In this document: positions 1 to 8,338 of the stretch, piece by piece | How positions within the stretch are numbered: the stretch's first letter is position 1 | Layout: each line of letters starts with the position of its first letter | From: an uncultured Alphaproteobacteria bacterium | GTDB taxonomy: Bacteria; Pseudomonadota; Alphaproteobacteria; SP197 | Length of the DNA stretch: 64,000 bases | Assembly: GCA_958295695.1 (NCBI GenBank) | Contig: OY282363.1 | Span: 2,050,225 to 2,114,224 of the forward strand | Direction of reading: 5' to 3' | The notes under the pieces: model-generated | The model's input: the letters and a program-made list of their open reading frames with translations, nothing else | Database searches by the model: none | Told to the model about the DNA's origin: nothing | Translations under genes and position numbers: made by a program

Positions 1-190
1 CCGGCCCCAGGCGGACGGCGTCTTCATCTCCTGCAGCGGCTTGCGCACGGTCGAGGTGGCCGAGGAGATCGAACGCAGGACCGGCAAGCCGGTCGTCGGC
101 AGCAACCACGCTCTCATCTGGCGCATGATGCGCCTGGCCGGCGTCGACGACCGCCTCGACGGCCTGGGCCGGCTCTACCGGGAGCACTGA
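1..190 (+). CDS. Asp/Glu racemase / maleate isomerase family protein, 3' end only
   Basis: The reading frame enters the window already open (first whole codon at position 2) and stops at 188-190, so only about 62 C-terminal residues are visible. They include the second-cysteine motif of the Asp/Glu racemase fold (FISCSGLRTVE) followed by GKPVVGSN and a C-terminal RLAGVDDRLDGLGRL. The next gene has the same motif order and a nearly identical tail (RLAGVDDRLDGLGRLF), so the two look like a tandem duplication separated by only two bases. Members of this family (maleate cis-trans isomerase, arylmalonate decarboxylase, hydantoin racemase) use two cysteines as acid/base. The substrate cannot be told from this fragment. 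Confidence 0.8.
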   Translation, partial: RPQADGVFISCSGLRTVEVAEEIERRTGKPVVGSNHALIWRMMRLAGVDDRLDGLGRLYREH

Positions 191-192
191 GC

Positions 193-978
193 GTGGCGCC
201 CGACGACGCCCGCGGCGTTCGAGGCTGGCCGGCCTCCCGGCCGCGCGCGCCCCGGTTCGACGGGGGGCGTCACCACCGCGCCTCGATCGGCTTCGTCCTG
301 CTCGCCATGGAGCAGACCGTCGAGAGCGAGATGGCGCGCCACGCGCCCGACGGCGTCGGCGTGCACTTCGCGCGCGCCCCGATGGCGAACCGCGTGGCCG
401 TCGAAACCCTGGCGGCCATGAAGGCGGGCATCGGCGAGGCGGCCGGCCGCATCCTGCCCGACAAGCGGCTCGACGCGGTCTGCTACGCCTGCACCTCCGG
501 CGGCGTCGTGATCGGCGAGGAGAACGTCTTCGCCGAGCTCCGCCGCGGCGCGCCCGGCGCCAAGGCGACCTCGCTCGTCACCGGCGTCATGCGGGCGCTG
601 CGGGCGCTCGGCGCCGCCCGGATCGCGGTCGCCACGCCCTATCTCGACGAGGTCAACCGGATCGAGGCCGACTACCTGACCCGGCGGGGGTTCGAGATCC
701 TCGACATCCAGGGGCTCAACATCGCCGACGACGCCGACATGGCCCGCGTCGCGCCCGACTACCTTCTCGAGTTCGGGGCCGAGGTCGACAGGCCCGAGGC
801 CGAGGCCGTCTTCATCAGTTGCGGCGCCCTGCGCTCGATGGAGATCGTCGAGGCGCTGGAAGCGCGCACCGGCAAGCCGGTGGTGACATCGAACCAGGCC
901 ATGCTGTGGGACTGCCTGCGCCTGGCCGGCGTCGACGACCGCCTCGACGGCTTGGGCCGCCTTTTCAGGGAGCATTGA
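193..978 (+). CDS. Asp/Glu racemase / maleate cis-trans isomerase family protein
   Basis: A 261-residue cytoplasmic protein of the Asp/Glu racemase superfamily. The first catalytic cysteine lies in CYACTSGG (Cys100), the second in FISCGALR (Cys210), and the typical N-terminal strand motif QTVESEM precedes them. The GTG start at 193 lies two bases after the stop of an upstream paralogue, suggesting translational coupling. The first 30 residues are Arg/Pro-rich and precede the conserved SIGFVLL strand, so the true start could be later, but I see no better in-frame start. By family, maleate isomerase or a decarboxylase/racemase of a small dicarboxylic acid is possible; the sequence does not decide. 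The GFA gene follows two bases downstream. Confidence 0.8.
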   Translation: MAPDDARGVRGWPASRPRAPRFDGGRHHRASIGFVLLAMEQTVESEMARHAPDGVGVHFARAPMANRVAVETLAAMKAGIGEAAGRILPDKRLDAVCYACTSGGVVIGEENVFAELRRGAPGAKATSLVTGVMRALRALGAARIAVATPYLDEVNRIEADYLTRRGFEILDIQGLNIADDADMARVAPDYLLEFGAEVDRPEAEAVFISCGALRSMEIVEALEARTGKPVVTSNQAMLWDCLRLAGVDDRLDGLGRLFREH

Positions 979-980
979 CG

Positions 981-1391
981 ATGACCGAACATACCGGCGG
1001 ATGCCTGTGCGGCCGGGTGCGTTACCGCATGACCGGTCCCGCCAGATTCACCAGCCTGTGCCACTGCCGGAGCTGCCAGCGCGCGACGGGCGCGCCGGTC
1101 ACGGCCTTCGTCGGGCTCGACGCCGCGCGGTTCGAGGAGGTCGAGGGCCGGCGCGCGATCTACGAATCGTCGCCGGGCGTGAGGCGCGGCTTCTGCGCGG
1201 CGTGCGGCGCCTCGCTCACCTACGAGGGCGACGCCTGGCCCGGCGAGGTCCACATCCTCACCGCGACCCTGGACGACCCGGAGCCTTTCCCGCCCGCCAT
1301 GCACAGCATGATGGCCGACAACATCGCCTGGTTCCGCATGTCCGACGACCTGCCGCGGCTCGACGGGTTCGGTACGGGCAAGCGCGAGTGA
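981..1391 (+). CDS. GFA (CENP-V/GFA) family zinc protein
   Basis: A 136-residue single-domain member of the glutathione-dependent formaldehyde-activating (GFA) fold. All family zinc ligands are visible: GGCLCG (Cys8, Cys10), CHCRSCQ (Cys27, Cys29, Cys32) and FCAACGASL (Cys72, Cys75). The founding enzyme, S-(hydroxymethyl)glutathione synthase, was assigned to formaldehyde detoxification, but many family members have unknown substrates, so I call only the family. The ATG at 981 follows the racemase stop by two bases, making a three-gene unit. A strong hairpin directly after the stop (1395-1417) probably ends the transcript. Confidence 0.85.
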   Translation: MTEHTGGCLCGRVRYRMTGPARFTSLCHCRSCQRATGAPVTAFVGLDAARFEEVEGRRAIYESSPGVRRGFCAACGASLTYEGDAWPGEVHILTATLDDPEPFPPAMHSMMADNIAWFRMSDDLPRLDGFGTGKRE

Positions 1392-1394
1392 GGC

Positions 1395-1417
1395 GGAACG
1401 GCCCGCCGGGCCGTTCC
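1395..1417. terminator. Perfect 10-bp stem hairpin between GFA gene and PLD island
   Basis: GGAACGGCCC (1395-1404), a 3-base loop, then GGGCCGTTCC (1408-1417): a perfect, very GC-rich stem just after the GFA stop codon and just before the stop of the convergent gene. There is no T-run on either side, so a factor-independent terminator is inferred from the hairpin and its position between convergent genes. Confidence 0.6.
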
Positions 1418-1420
1418 TGT

Positions 1421-2596
1421 TCAGAGACCGGAATCGGGATCGTAAACGAAGCAGTCCAACAAGGCGACCCGCATCCCCCAGATCGTTTTTTCATACGCAT
1501 CCTCTGGCTCCGGTTCACGAAACCAAGCTTGATTGTAGATTTTTTTCAGAAGTTCCTTGTGTTTGTCTTTCCCCGACTTTTTACTCGAACTCTTCCGCCA
1601 TGCAACACCAAAATGCGTTGCTAAATTTTCTATGGATTGGTCATTCACCGATACGAAACGATCCGGCCTTGCGAGCGCGAGAAGTCGGGTCGCGGTACCT
1701 TTACCGATACGAGGGGTTTTCGTGATCTTCTCATAGGCTTCGGTCGCCAAGTCCGAGAGTTCGTCATCGCCAGCTCTAGCCACACGCCGAACGATATCTT
1801 GGATATCTCCAAGCTTATCGCCGAATACAACCTTCCGGGCAACCCATCGCGTTGGGCCGAGCAATGCCCAACTTGCTTTTCCCGTCAGACCAAGCAAACG
1901 GTTCTGGTCATGTACATCGAGTTGATCTAAGTCCCGCACTATAATGTTGTTCAAAACTCGAATGGTTTCCATCCAACTACCCGGTTCTCCTAAAACTGAC
2001 CATGGATAACGCTCGCTCCACCATCGGTCGCACTGCTTCAAGGCAGCGACATAGCTCTTCCAATCATGAACGTTTTTCAGTAGCTGCAAGGGCTTCGCAT
2101 TGTCCGCTGTCGGGGGCCGCGACATGGGTCGAGGAGGATTTTTATTCCATGCTTTGGCATAGTCATCGATAGCGCATTCGCCGAGTGGACCGCACCGTTC
2201 CCACAATAGATCGAACCACTCCCTCATGGCTTCCGTGTCCGAGGTCTCGAACATGACCTCTTCGTTTGCGCCGAAACCGCCAAACGTGAAATTCGCGCTT
2301 CCGATCCAGGCGACAGACTTGCATTCTCCTCGGAACATATAGACTTTGGGGTGAAAGAGCCTACCTTCTCCAACAAGGCGTACCTTGCCCATTCGGTTCA
2401 ATCGCCTCAACGCGCTCGGGTCGGTGAGGTTGCCCCAAAGACCGACAACCGCGCGGATTCTAAGGCGCGTTGCATGCTCCTTCAACATGCCGAGGCCCTT
2501 GTGTTCACCCGCCCAAGCCGTCGCGAGATCGATTCCGGTCGCCCACTCAAGGTTCTCGGAGAAGCGCCGAAGTATGTTTTCTTCGGTAATCAGCAT
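1421..2596 (-). CDS. PLD-like (HKD) nuclease-type protein in an AT-rich island
   Basis: A 391-residue protein. The N-terminal third is a phospholipase-D-like domain with one HKD-type motif: HPKVYMF (His82, Lys84) followed by GSANFT (Asn102) and NEE (Glu112/113). A single motif is the arrangement of dimeric PLD nucleases such as BfiI and Nuc, whereas lipases carry two. The C-terminal two thirds are not recognised; a segment with GKGTATRLLALARPDRF resembles a helix-hairpin-helix DNA-binding element. Base composition falls to about 45-50 % GC (one 60-base stretch near 1501 is 43 %) against about 70 % in its neighbours, a sign of horizontal transfer. No methyltransferase or helicase partner is present. 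A stand-alone defence or restriction nuclease is plausible but unproven. Confidence 0.7.
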   Translation of the reverse strand: MLITEENILRRFSENLEWATGIDLATAWAGEHKGLGMLKEHATRLRIRAVVGLWGNLTDPSALRRLNRMGKVRLVGEGRLFHPKVYMFRGECKSVAWIGSANFTFGGFGANEEVMFETSDTEAMREWFDLLWERCGPLGECAIDDYAKAWNKNPPRPMSRPPTADNAKPLQLLKNVHDWKSYVAALKQCDRWWSERYPWSVLGEPGSWMETIRVLNNIIVRDLDQLDVHDQNRLLGLTGKASWALLGPTRWVARKVVFGDKLGDIQDIVRRVARAGDDELSDLATEAYEKITKTPRIGKGTATRLLALARPDRFVSVNDQSIENLATHFGVAWRKSSSKKSGKDKHKELLKKIYNQAWFREPEPEDAYEKTIWGMRVALLDCFVYDPDSGL

Positions 2597-2685
2597 CGCA
2601 TCGTCCTCGAATACAGCGTTGGGCGATCGATTCCCATTTCGTGACGCATCGTAGCCCGCCTCTTCTCCGCAACCGTGTGGCGAAG

Positions 2686-4404
2686 CTACAAATCCGCGAA
2701 CACGTGGGTTTCGCCCTTCGCGCCGGGGTGGGTCACCGCGCCGGCGCGGGCCGGGCCGACGGTCTGGGCGTACTTCCAGATCGTGCCGGCGTTGTAGTCG
2801 GTCGCTCTCGGCCGCCACGCCGCCCGCCGGCGGGCGAGCTCCGCGTCGCTCAGTTCGACGTCGAGCGTCCCCTTCCCGGCGTCGATGACGATCGTGTCGC
2901 CGTCCCTCAGCAGCCCGATCGGACCGCCCTCGGCCGCCTCGGGCCCGACATGGCCGATGCAGAAGCCGCGCGTGCCGCCCGAGAACCGTCCGTCCGTGAT
3001 GAGCGCCACCGCCTCGCCCATGCCCTGGCCGTAGAGGGCGCTGGTGGTGGACAGCATCTCGCGCATGCCCGGCCCCCCCTTCGGTCCCTCGTAGCGCACG
3101 ACCAGCACGTCGCCCTCGTCGAACCGCCGGGCCAGCACCGCGTCGAGGCATTCCTCTTCCGTGTCGAAGCAACGCGCCGGTCCGCGGAACCGAAGGCGCT
3201 CCATGCCGGCGATCTTCACGATGGCGCCGTCGGGCGCGAGATTGCCCTTGAGCCCGACGACGCCGCCCGTGGCCGACAGGGGATCGCCGGTCGGCCGGAC
3301 GACGTCCTGGTCCTCGGGAAACTCGACGCCGGCATGGTTCTCGGCGAGGGTCTTGCCGGTCACGGTCATGGCGTCGCCGTGGAGGTAGCCGCCGTCGAGC
3401 AACGCCTTGATGAGGATGGGGACGCCGCCGGCCTCGTAGAGGTCCTTGGCGACATAGCGGCCGCCGGGCTTGAGGTCGGCGATGTAGGGCGTCCCGCGGA
3501 AGATCCCGCAGACATCCTCCAGCGTGAACTCGATGCCGGCCTCGTGGGCGATCGCCGGCAGATGCAGGCCCGCGTTGGTCGAGCCGCCCGAGGCCGCCAC
3601 GACAACGGCGGCGTTCTCGAGGGCTTCGCGCGTGACGATGTCGCGCGGGCGCAGGTTGCGTTCGATCAGCGCCATCGCCGCGTGGCCGGCGCGCTCGCAG
3701 AACGCGTCGCGGCTCTCGTAGGGCGCGGGCGTCGAGGCGGAATAGGGCAGCGCGAGGCCGATGGCTTCCGAGACGGTCGCCATCGTGTTGGCGGTGAACT
3801 GGCCGCCGCAAGACCCGCCCGACGGGCAGGCGGCGTGCTCGAGAACGCCGAGATCGTCGTCGCTCATGGCGCCCGCCGCGTGGGCGCCGACGCCCTCGAA
3901 GACGTCGATGATGGTGACGTCCTCGCCGCGGAACCGGCCGGGCAGGATCGAGCCGCCGTAGATGAAGACCGACGGCACGTTGAGCCGGACCATGGCCATC
4001 ATCATGCCGGGCAGCGACTTGTCGCAGCCCGCGAGCCCCACCATGCCGTCGTAGCAGTGGCCGCGCATGGTGAGTTCCACGGAATCGGCGATCACCTCGC
4101 GGCTCACCAGCGACGACTTCATGCCGTGGTGGCCCATGGCGATGCCGTCGGTCACGGTGATGGTCGTGAACTCGCGCGGCGTGCCGCCGGCGGCCTTCAC
4201 GCCCTTCTTCACCGCCTGGGCCTGGCGCATCAACGTGATGTTGCAGGGCGCGGCCTCGTTCCACGTGGTCGCCACGCCGACGAACGGCTGGGCGACATCC
4301 TCGTCGGTGAGCCCCATGGCGTAGTAGAACGCCCTGTGCGGCGCGCTCTTCGGGCCGACCGACACATGCCGGCTCGGCAACCTCGACTTGTCCCAGCGGG
4401 TCAT
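2686..4404 (-). CDS. ilvD: Dihydroxy-acid dehydratase IlvD
   Basis: A 572-residue cytoplasmic Fe-S dehydratase of the IlvD/EDD family. It converts 2,3-dihydroxy-isovalerate or -methylvalerate to the 2-oxoacid in valine, leucine and isoleucine synthesis. The three cluster cysteines are visible: AAPCN (Cys54), AGCDKSLPG (Cys127) and [13 protein letters not shown] (Cys199). Length and the [17 protein letters not shown] start fit IlvD rather than the longer sugar-acid dehydratases, though some IlvD-like proteins act on sugar acids. It is a monocistronic gene transcribed toward the AT-rich island, with no other branched-chain genes nearby. Confidence 0.9.
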   Translation of the reverse strand: MTRWDKSRLPSRHVSVGPKSAPHRAFYYAMGLTDEDVAQPFVGVATTWNEAAPCNITLMRQAQAVKKGVKAAGGTPREFTTITVTDGIAMGHHGMKSSLVSREVIADSVELTMRGHCYDGMVGLAGCDKSLPGMMMAMVRLNVPSVFIYGGSILPGRFRGEDVTIIDVFEGVGAHAAGAMSDDDLGVLEHAACPSGGSCGGQFTANTMATVSEAIGLALPYSASTPAPYESRDAFCERAGHAAMALIERNLRPRDIVTREALENAAVVVAASGGSTNAGLHLPAIAHEAGIEFTLEDVCGIFRGTPYIADLKPGGRYVAKDLYEAGGVPILIKALLDGGYLHGDAMTVTGKTLAENHAGVEFPEDQDVVRPTGDPLSATGGVVGLKGNLAPDGAIVKIAGMERLRFRGPARCFDTEEECLDAVLARRFDEGDVLVVRYEGPKGGPGMREMLSTTSALYGQGMGEAVALITDGRFSGGTRGFCIGHVGPEAAEGGPIGLLRDGDTIVIDAGKGTLDVELSDAELARRRAAWRPRATDYNAGTIWKYAQTVGPARAGAVTHPGAKGETHVFADL

Positions 4405-4543
4405 GGCGTCCCTCTCCCCGACCGTCCCGTTCGTTGGGCGCGGAGACTAGGCCCGGCCCGGCGGCGTGTCACCCGCCAACCGCCGTGCGCCCGACGCCGC
4501 AAGCGTGGTAAGCAGCCCGCCGTCCGGTCCGGTCCCGCTCCCC

Positions 4544-5446
4544 ATGCGTCACCCCCACCATGTCACGATCTGTTGCGCCGTGGCCCTCGCGACGGGGCTC
4601 TGGGGGCTCTACTGGATCCCCCAGCGCGAGCTCGAGGCGGCGGGCCTGACCGGCGGTTGGGGCACGCTGGCGCAGTATGTCATCCCCTTGGTCCTCGTGG
4701 CGCCGGTCATGGCCTGGCGCGCCTCGAAGGGCCGGCCGACAGGAGCGACATGGTGCCTGATCGGGACGCTGACCGGCGGCGGCATCGTCTGCTACGCCAA
4801 CAGTTTCCTGCTCACCGAGGTCGTCCGGGCCCTGATGCTGTTCTACATGGCGCCGGTCTGGGCGACGCTGCTGGAGCGGTTCGCGATGCGCCGGGCGGTC
4901 GCCCGCAGCCGCTATCTCACGCTCGCCCTGGCGCTCGGCGGACTGTGGATCGTCTTCGGCCAGGACGGCGACCCGCCCCTCCCGCGCAACGCCGGCGACT
5001 GGCTCGCGCTCGCGGGCGGCGCCATGATCGCGGCGGGGGCGGCGCGCGTGAACGCGGTGCAGCCGGACAGTCCCTGGCCGATCCTGTTCTCGTTCTACGT
5101 CTACGGTACCGCTTTCGCGGCGGTCGTCTGCTGGCTTCTGAGAGCGGAACTCGGTCCGGTTCCCGCCGCCGGCGACCTCGTGGCGATGCTGCCGTTCCTG
5201 TTTCTGCTCGTCGTCTTCCTCCTGATCCCGACGAACGCGCTCCTCATCTGGTCCCCCGCGAAGATCGGCGCGGGCGTCTTCAGCATTCTGATGCTCTCGG
5301 AGATCGTCACCGGAGCCGTCAGCGCGGCGCTTCTGGCCGACGAACGGTTCGGCTGGCGCGAGGCGCTGGGCTGCGGCCTGATCGTCGCCGCCGGCGCGAT
5401 CGAGATCGTGGCGTCCGGCCGCAAGAACGCCTCCGAGCCCCGATGA
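4544..5446 (+). CDS. EamA/DMT superfamily transporter (first of a tandem pair)
   Basis: A 300-residue inner-membrane protein with about ten hydrophobic segments in the two-EamA-repeat layout of the drug/metabolite transporter superfamily. I chose the ATG at 4544 (MRHPHHVTICC) because the upstream in-frame residues are Pro/Ser-rich and not membrane-like. It shares WGLYWIP, GGIVCYANSFLLTEV and GDPPLPRNAGDW with the next gene, so the two are duplicated paralogues. Its stop overlaps the next ATG in an ATGA. The substrate is unknown; family members export amino acids or metabolites. Confidence 0.8.
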   Translation: MRHPHHVTICCAVALATGLWGLYWIPQRELEAAGLTGGWGTLAQYVIPLVLVAPVMAWRASKGRPTGATWCLIGTLTGGGIVCYANSFLLTEVVRALMLFYMAPVWATLLERFAMRRAVARSRYLTLALALGGLWIVFGQDGDPPLPRNAGDWLALAGGAMIAAGAARVNAVQPDSPWPILFSFYVYGTAFAAVVCWLLRAELGPVPAAGDLVAMLPFLFLLVVFLLIPTNALLIWSPAKIGAGVFSILMLSEIVTGAVSAALLADERFGWREALGCGLIVAAGAIEIVASGRKNASEPR

Positions 5447-6348
5447 ACGAACGCCGACGCGAGGACCGGCTTTGGCCTTCGATCATGCTCGTCATCGCCG
5501 CGGCGAGTTGGGGGCTCTTCTGGATTCCGCTGCGTGAGTTCGAGGCGGCGGGCCTCGGGGCCGGCTGGGCCTCGGTCGGACAGTTCCTGGCGCCCACGCT
5601 GGTCCTGGCGCCGGTCGCGCTGGTCTTCGCCCTGCAAGGCCGCGCCACCGGCGTCGGGAGGTGGAAGACGGCGTTCTTCACCGGCGGCGCCTTCGCCCTC
5701 TACGCCGACAGCCTGCTCCTGACCGAGGTCGCCCGCGCGCTGATCCTGTTCTACCTCACGCCGGCCTGGAGCACGGCGTTCGAGGTCTGGCTCATGAAGC
5801 GCCGCCTCACGCCCGCCAGGATCGCCGCCATCGTCCTGGGCCTGGCCGGCCTGTGCGTCATCCTGGGCGGCGACGGCTTCCCGCCCCTGCCGCGCAACGC
5901 CGGCGACTGGATGGCGCTCGCCTCCGGCATGTTCTGGGCCTACGGCTCCACGCGCGTCCGCCTGGCCTCCGAGGCGGGCCTCTTCGAGAACGTGTTCTCG
6001 TTCTTCGGCTTCGGCGCCATCGTCGCCCTGGCGCTCGCGATGCTGCCGGTCGAGGCGCTCGGCGCGCCGCCAAGCGGCGCCGAGGCCGTCCGGTTCGCGC
6101 CCTGGCTCCTGCTGTTCGCGCTGGCCTTCCTGGTCCCGGTCATGTTCATGCAGCTCTACGGGACCCAGCTCGTCGATCCCGGCCGCGTCGGCATCCTGTT
6201 CCAGGCGGAAGCCATCGTCGGCGTCGCCAGCGCCGCGATCCTGACCCTGGAGCCGTTCGGCTGGAGGGAGGCGGCCGGCTCGGCGCTCGTCATCGGGGCG
6301 GCGCTGACGGAGGTGCTCGTCAATCGGCCGTCCGGCGGGCGGGCATAG
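5443..6348 (+). CDS. EamA/DMT superfamily transporter (second of a tandem pair)
   Basis: A 301-residue membrane protein with about ten transmembrane segments and two EamA repeats. It begins MNERRREDRLW, with the ATG overlapping the upstream stop (ATGA at 5443-5446), so it is translationally coupled to the first transporter. Shared blocks (WGLFWIPLREFEAAGL, LLLTEVARALILFY, LPRNAGDWMALASG) show recent common ancestry. Side-by-side DMT genes can form hetero-oligomers in other families, but whether these do is not visible. Substrate unknown. Confidence 0.8.
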   Translation: MNERRREDRLWPSIMLVIAAASWGLFWIPLREFEAAGLGAGWASVGQFLAPTLVLAPVALVFALQGRATGVGRWKTAFFTGGAFALYADSLLLTEVARALILFYLTPAWSTAFEVWLMKRRLTPARIAAIVLGLAGLCVILGGDGFPPLPRNAGDWMALASGMFWAYGSTRVRLASEAGLFENVFSFFGFGAIVALALAMLPVEALGAPPSGAEAVRFAPWLLLFALAFLVPVMFMQLYGTQLVDPGRVGILFQAEAIVGVASAAILTLEPFGWREAAGSALVIGAALTEVLVNRPSGGRA

Positions 6349-6384
6349 CGCGCCGCGCCGCGAGCGGCCGTGTATGTTCTCCAT

Positions 6385-6402
6385 GCGTTTCACGTGAAAC
6401 GC
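6385..6402. promoter_or_regulatory. parS: parS-like ParB-binding palindrome
   Basis: GCGTTTCACGTGAAACGC is a perfect 18-bp palindrome whose central 14 bases, GTTTCACGTGAAAC, are identical to the core of the bacterial chromosomal parS site (consensus TGTTTCACGTGAAACA). Only the outermost consensus pair differs (C..G instead of T..A). It lies intergenically, 156 bases upstream of the ABC substrate-binding gene, with no parA or parB in the window. ParB binding would make this a centromere-like site. The alternative is an operator for the downstream transporter operon. Confidence 0.6.
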
Positions 6403-6557
6403 TCGGCCCGGTCTTGAAGCCGTTGCCCGGCGACGGCCGACATCTGTAGTGTACCGGCGCGGAGTTCGGGGAACGCGCACGGCCGATGCGGCAGGCGGGG
6501 TCCGGTCGATCTTCGGCGCGCAAGGCTCTGGAACGAGACACAACGGGAGAAGCCGGC

Positions 6558-8255
6558 ATGAAGCAGCCATGCTTGACGATCGCGATGGCGGGCGCCCTGC
6601 TCGTTTCCGGCGCGGCGACGGCGGAGCGGGGGCGCGACGGTCATCTGGGCGTGATCTACTGGCAGGCCCCGTCGATCCTGAATCCGTATCTCTCGGGAGG
6701 GACCAAGGACATCGAGGCCGCGTCGATGGTGCTGGAGCCGCTCGCCCGGTTCGACGAAGCGGGAAACCTGGTTCCCTGGCTGGCGGCTTCGACGCCGACG
6801 GTGGCCAACGGCGGGGTGTCCGCCGATCTGAAGACCGTAACCTGGACGTTGCGGGAGGGCCTGCTCTGGTCCGACGGAAGCCCGGTGACGGCCGCCGATG
6901 TCGTGTTCACCGCCGAATACTGCCTGGATCCCGCCGGCGGCTGCTCGCAACTGGCGAAGTTCGACGACGTGACCGCGGTCGAGGCGACCGACGACCTGAC
7001 CGTGGAGGTCACGTTCGGTATCCCCAAGCCCTATCCCTACGGCCCCTTCGTCGGCGCCACGTCGCCGATCCTGCAGAAGGCGCAGTTCGCGGACTGCGTC
7101 GGCGCCAAGGCCCCGGAATGCACCGAGGCCAATTTCAAGCCGGTCGGCACCGGGCCGTTCCGCGTGACCGAGTTCCGGCCCAACGACGTGATCTCCCTGG
7201 AAGCCAACCCCCGCTACCGCGACCCGGCGAAGCCGGCCTTCGCGACGGTCACCTTCAAGGGCGGCGGCGACGCGGCGGCGGCGGCGCGCGCGGTTCTGGA
7301 GACCGGCGAGTTCGACTACGCCTGGAACCTGCAGCTCGCTCCCGACGTGCTGGAGGACATGCAGGCGGCGGGAAAGGGCGCGGTGGTCTCGAGTTTCGGA
7401 ACCCTCGTCGAGCGCCTCGTGGTCAACCTGACGGATCCGTCTCCCGATCTGGGCGACGCCCGCTCCACCCGCGCCCATCCGCACCCGTTCCTGTCGGATC
7501 CCGCCGTCCGCAAGGCGCTGTCGATGGCCATCGACCGCAACCTTCTCGTCGAGATCGGCTACGGCCGGGCCGGACGCCCGACCTGCAATGTCGTGCCCGC
7601 GCCGGCGATCTACGCGTCGGACGCGAACGAAGATTGCCTGGCGCGGGACATCGACGGCGCGAAGCGTCTGCTCGACGAGGCCGGCTGGCGGCCGGGGCCG
7701 GACGGGATACGCCAGAAGGACGGCATACGGCTTTCCATCCTCTACCAGACCTCGGCCAACGCGGTCCGGCAGGATTTCCAGGCCCTCGTCAAGCAGTGGT
7801 GGTCCGAGATCGGGGTCGAAACCGAACTGCGCAACATCGACGCATCGGTGTTCTTCGGCGGCGATCCGGGCAGCCCGGACACCTACCAGAAGTTCTTCGC
7901 CGATATCCAGATGTACGCGAACAACTTCGAGGGCGCCGACCCCGAGCCCTATCTCGGCGGCTGGCGATGCGGCAACGAGCCGCGGCCGGCCTCGCAGTGG
8001 CAGGGCGAGAACGTGCCGCGCTACTGCGACGAGGACTACGACCGGCTGCTCGGGCGGATGGCGAAGACCGGCGATCTCGGCGAAAGGGCCGCCCTCGCCA
8101 GGGCGATGAACGACATGCTGGTCCGGGACCATGCGTTGATCCCGCTGGTCCACCGCGGGCGCGTGTCCGCCCATGCGCGGTCGCTCGGCGGCGTCCTGCT
8201 GAACACCTGGGACAGCGAAATCTGGAACATCGCCGACTGGCGCCGGATTCGATGA
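6558..8255 (+). CDS. ABC transporter substrate-binding protein, family 5 (DppA/OppA-like)
   Basis: A 565-residue periplasmic solute-binding protein. The ATG at 6558 sits after a GGGAGA ribosome site and opens a signal peptide (MKQPCLTIAMAGALLVSGAATA, cleavage near residue 22). Family-5 hallmarks follow: the N-terminal strand and NPYLSGG, then LREGLLWSDGSPVTAADVVFT, then a late KALSMAIDRNLLVE segment. Such proteins deliver peptides, nickel complexes, opines or sugars to a DppBC-type permease, and two permease genes follow directly. The substrate is not readable. The parS-like palindrome lies in its upstream region. Confidence 0.88.
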   Translation: MKQPCLTIAMAGALLVSGAATAERGRDGHLGVIYWQAPSILNPYLSGGTKDIEAASMVLEPLARFDEAGNLVPWLAASTPTVANGGVSADLKTVTWTLREGLLWSDGSPVTAADVVFTAEYCLDPAGGCSQLAKFDDVTAVEATDDLTVEVTFGIPKPYPYGPFVGATSPILQKAQFADCVGAKAPECTEANFKPVGTGPFRVTEFRPNDVISLEANPRYRDPAKPAFATVTFKGGGDAAAAARAVLETGEFDYAWNLQLAPDVLEDMQAAGKGAVVSSFGTLVERLVVNLTDPSPDLGDARSTRAHPHPFLSDPAVRKALSMAIDRNLLVEIGYGRAGRPTCNVVPAPAIYASDANEDCLARDIDGAKRLLDEAGWRPGPDGIRQKDGIRLSILYQTSANAVRQDFQALVKQWWSEIGVETELRNIDASVFFGGDPGSPDTYQKFFADIQMYANNFEGADPEPYLGGWRCGNEPRPASQWQGENVPRYCDEDYDRLLGRMAKTGDLGERAALARAMNDMLVRDHALIPLVHRGRVSAHARSLGGVLLNTWDSEIWNIADWRRIR

Positions 8256-8338
8256 CGTCGCGCCGGAGAGCGGATCCGCCGCCGGCGCATCCGGACGAAC
8301 GGCGGACGACCGGGCGCGGGGCCTGAGACGCCGGCGAG

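Noticed and set aside
1421..4264. A 947-codon fusion of an Arg-rich protein with the PLD domain
   Set aside because: The N-terminal part is a shifted reading of ilvD with Arg/His-rich nonsense. The real PLD gene starts at ATG 2596.
2641..6348. A 1,235-codon plus-strand frame across ilvD and both transporters
   Set aside because: Only its last part (5443-6348) is a real gene. The rest is the antisense of ilvD and an out-of-frame reading of the first transporter.
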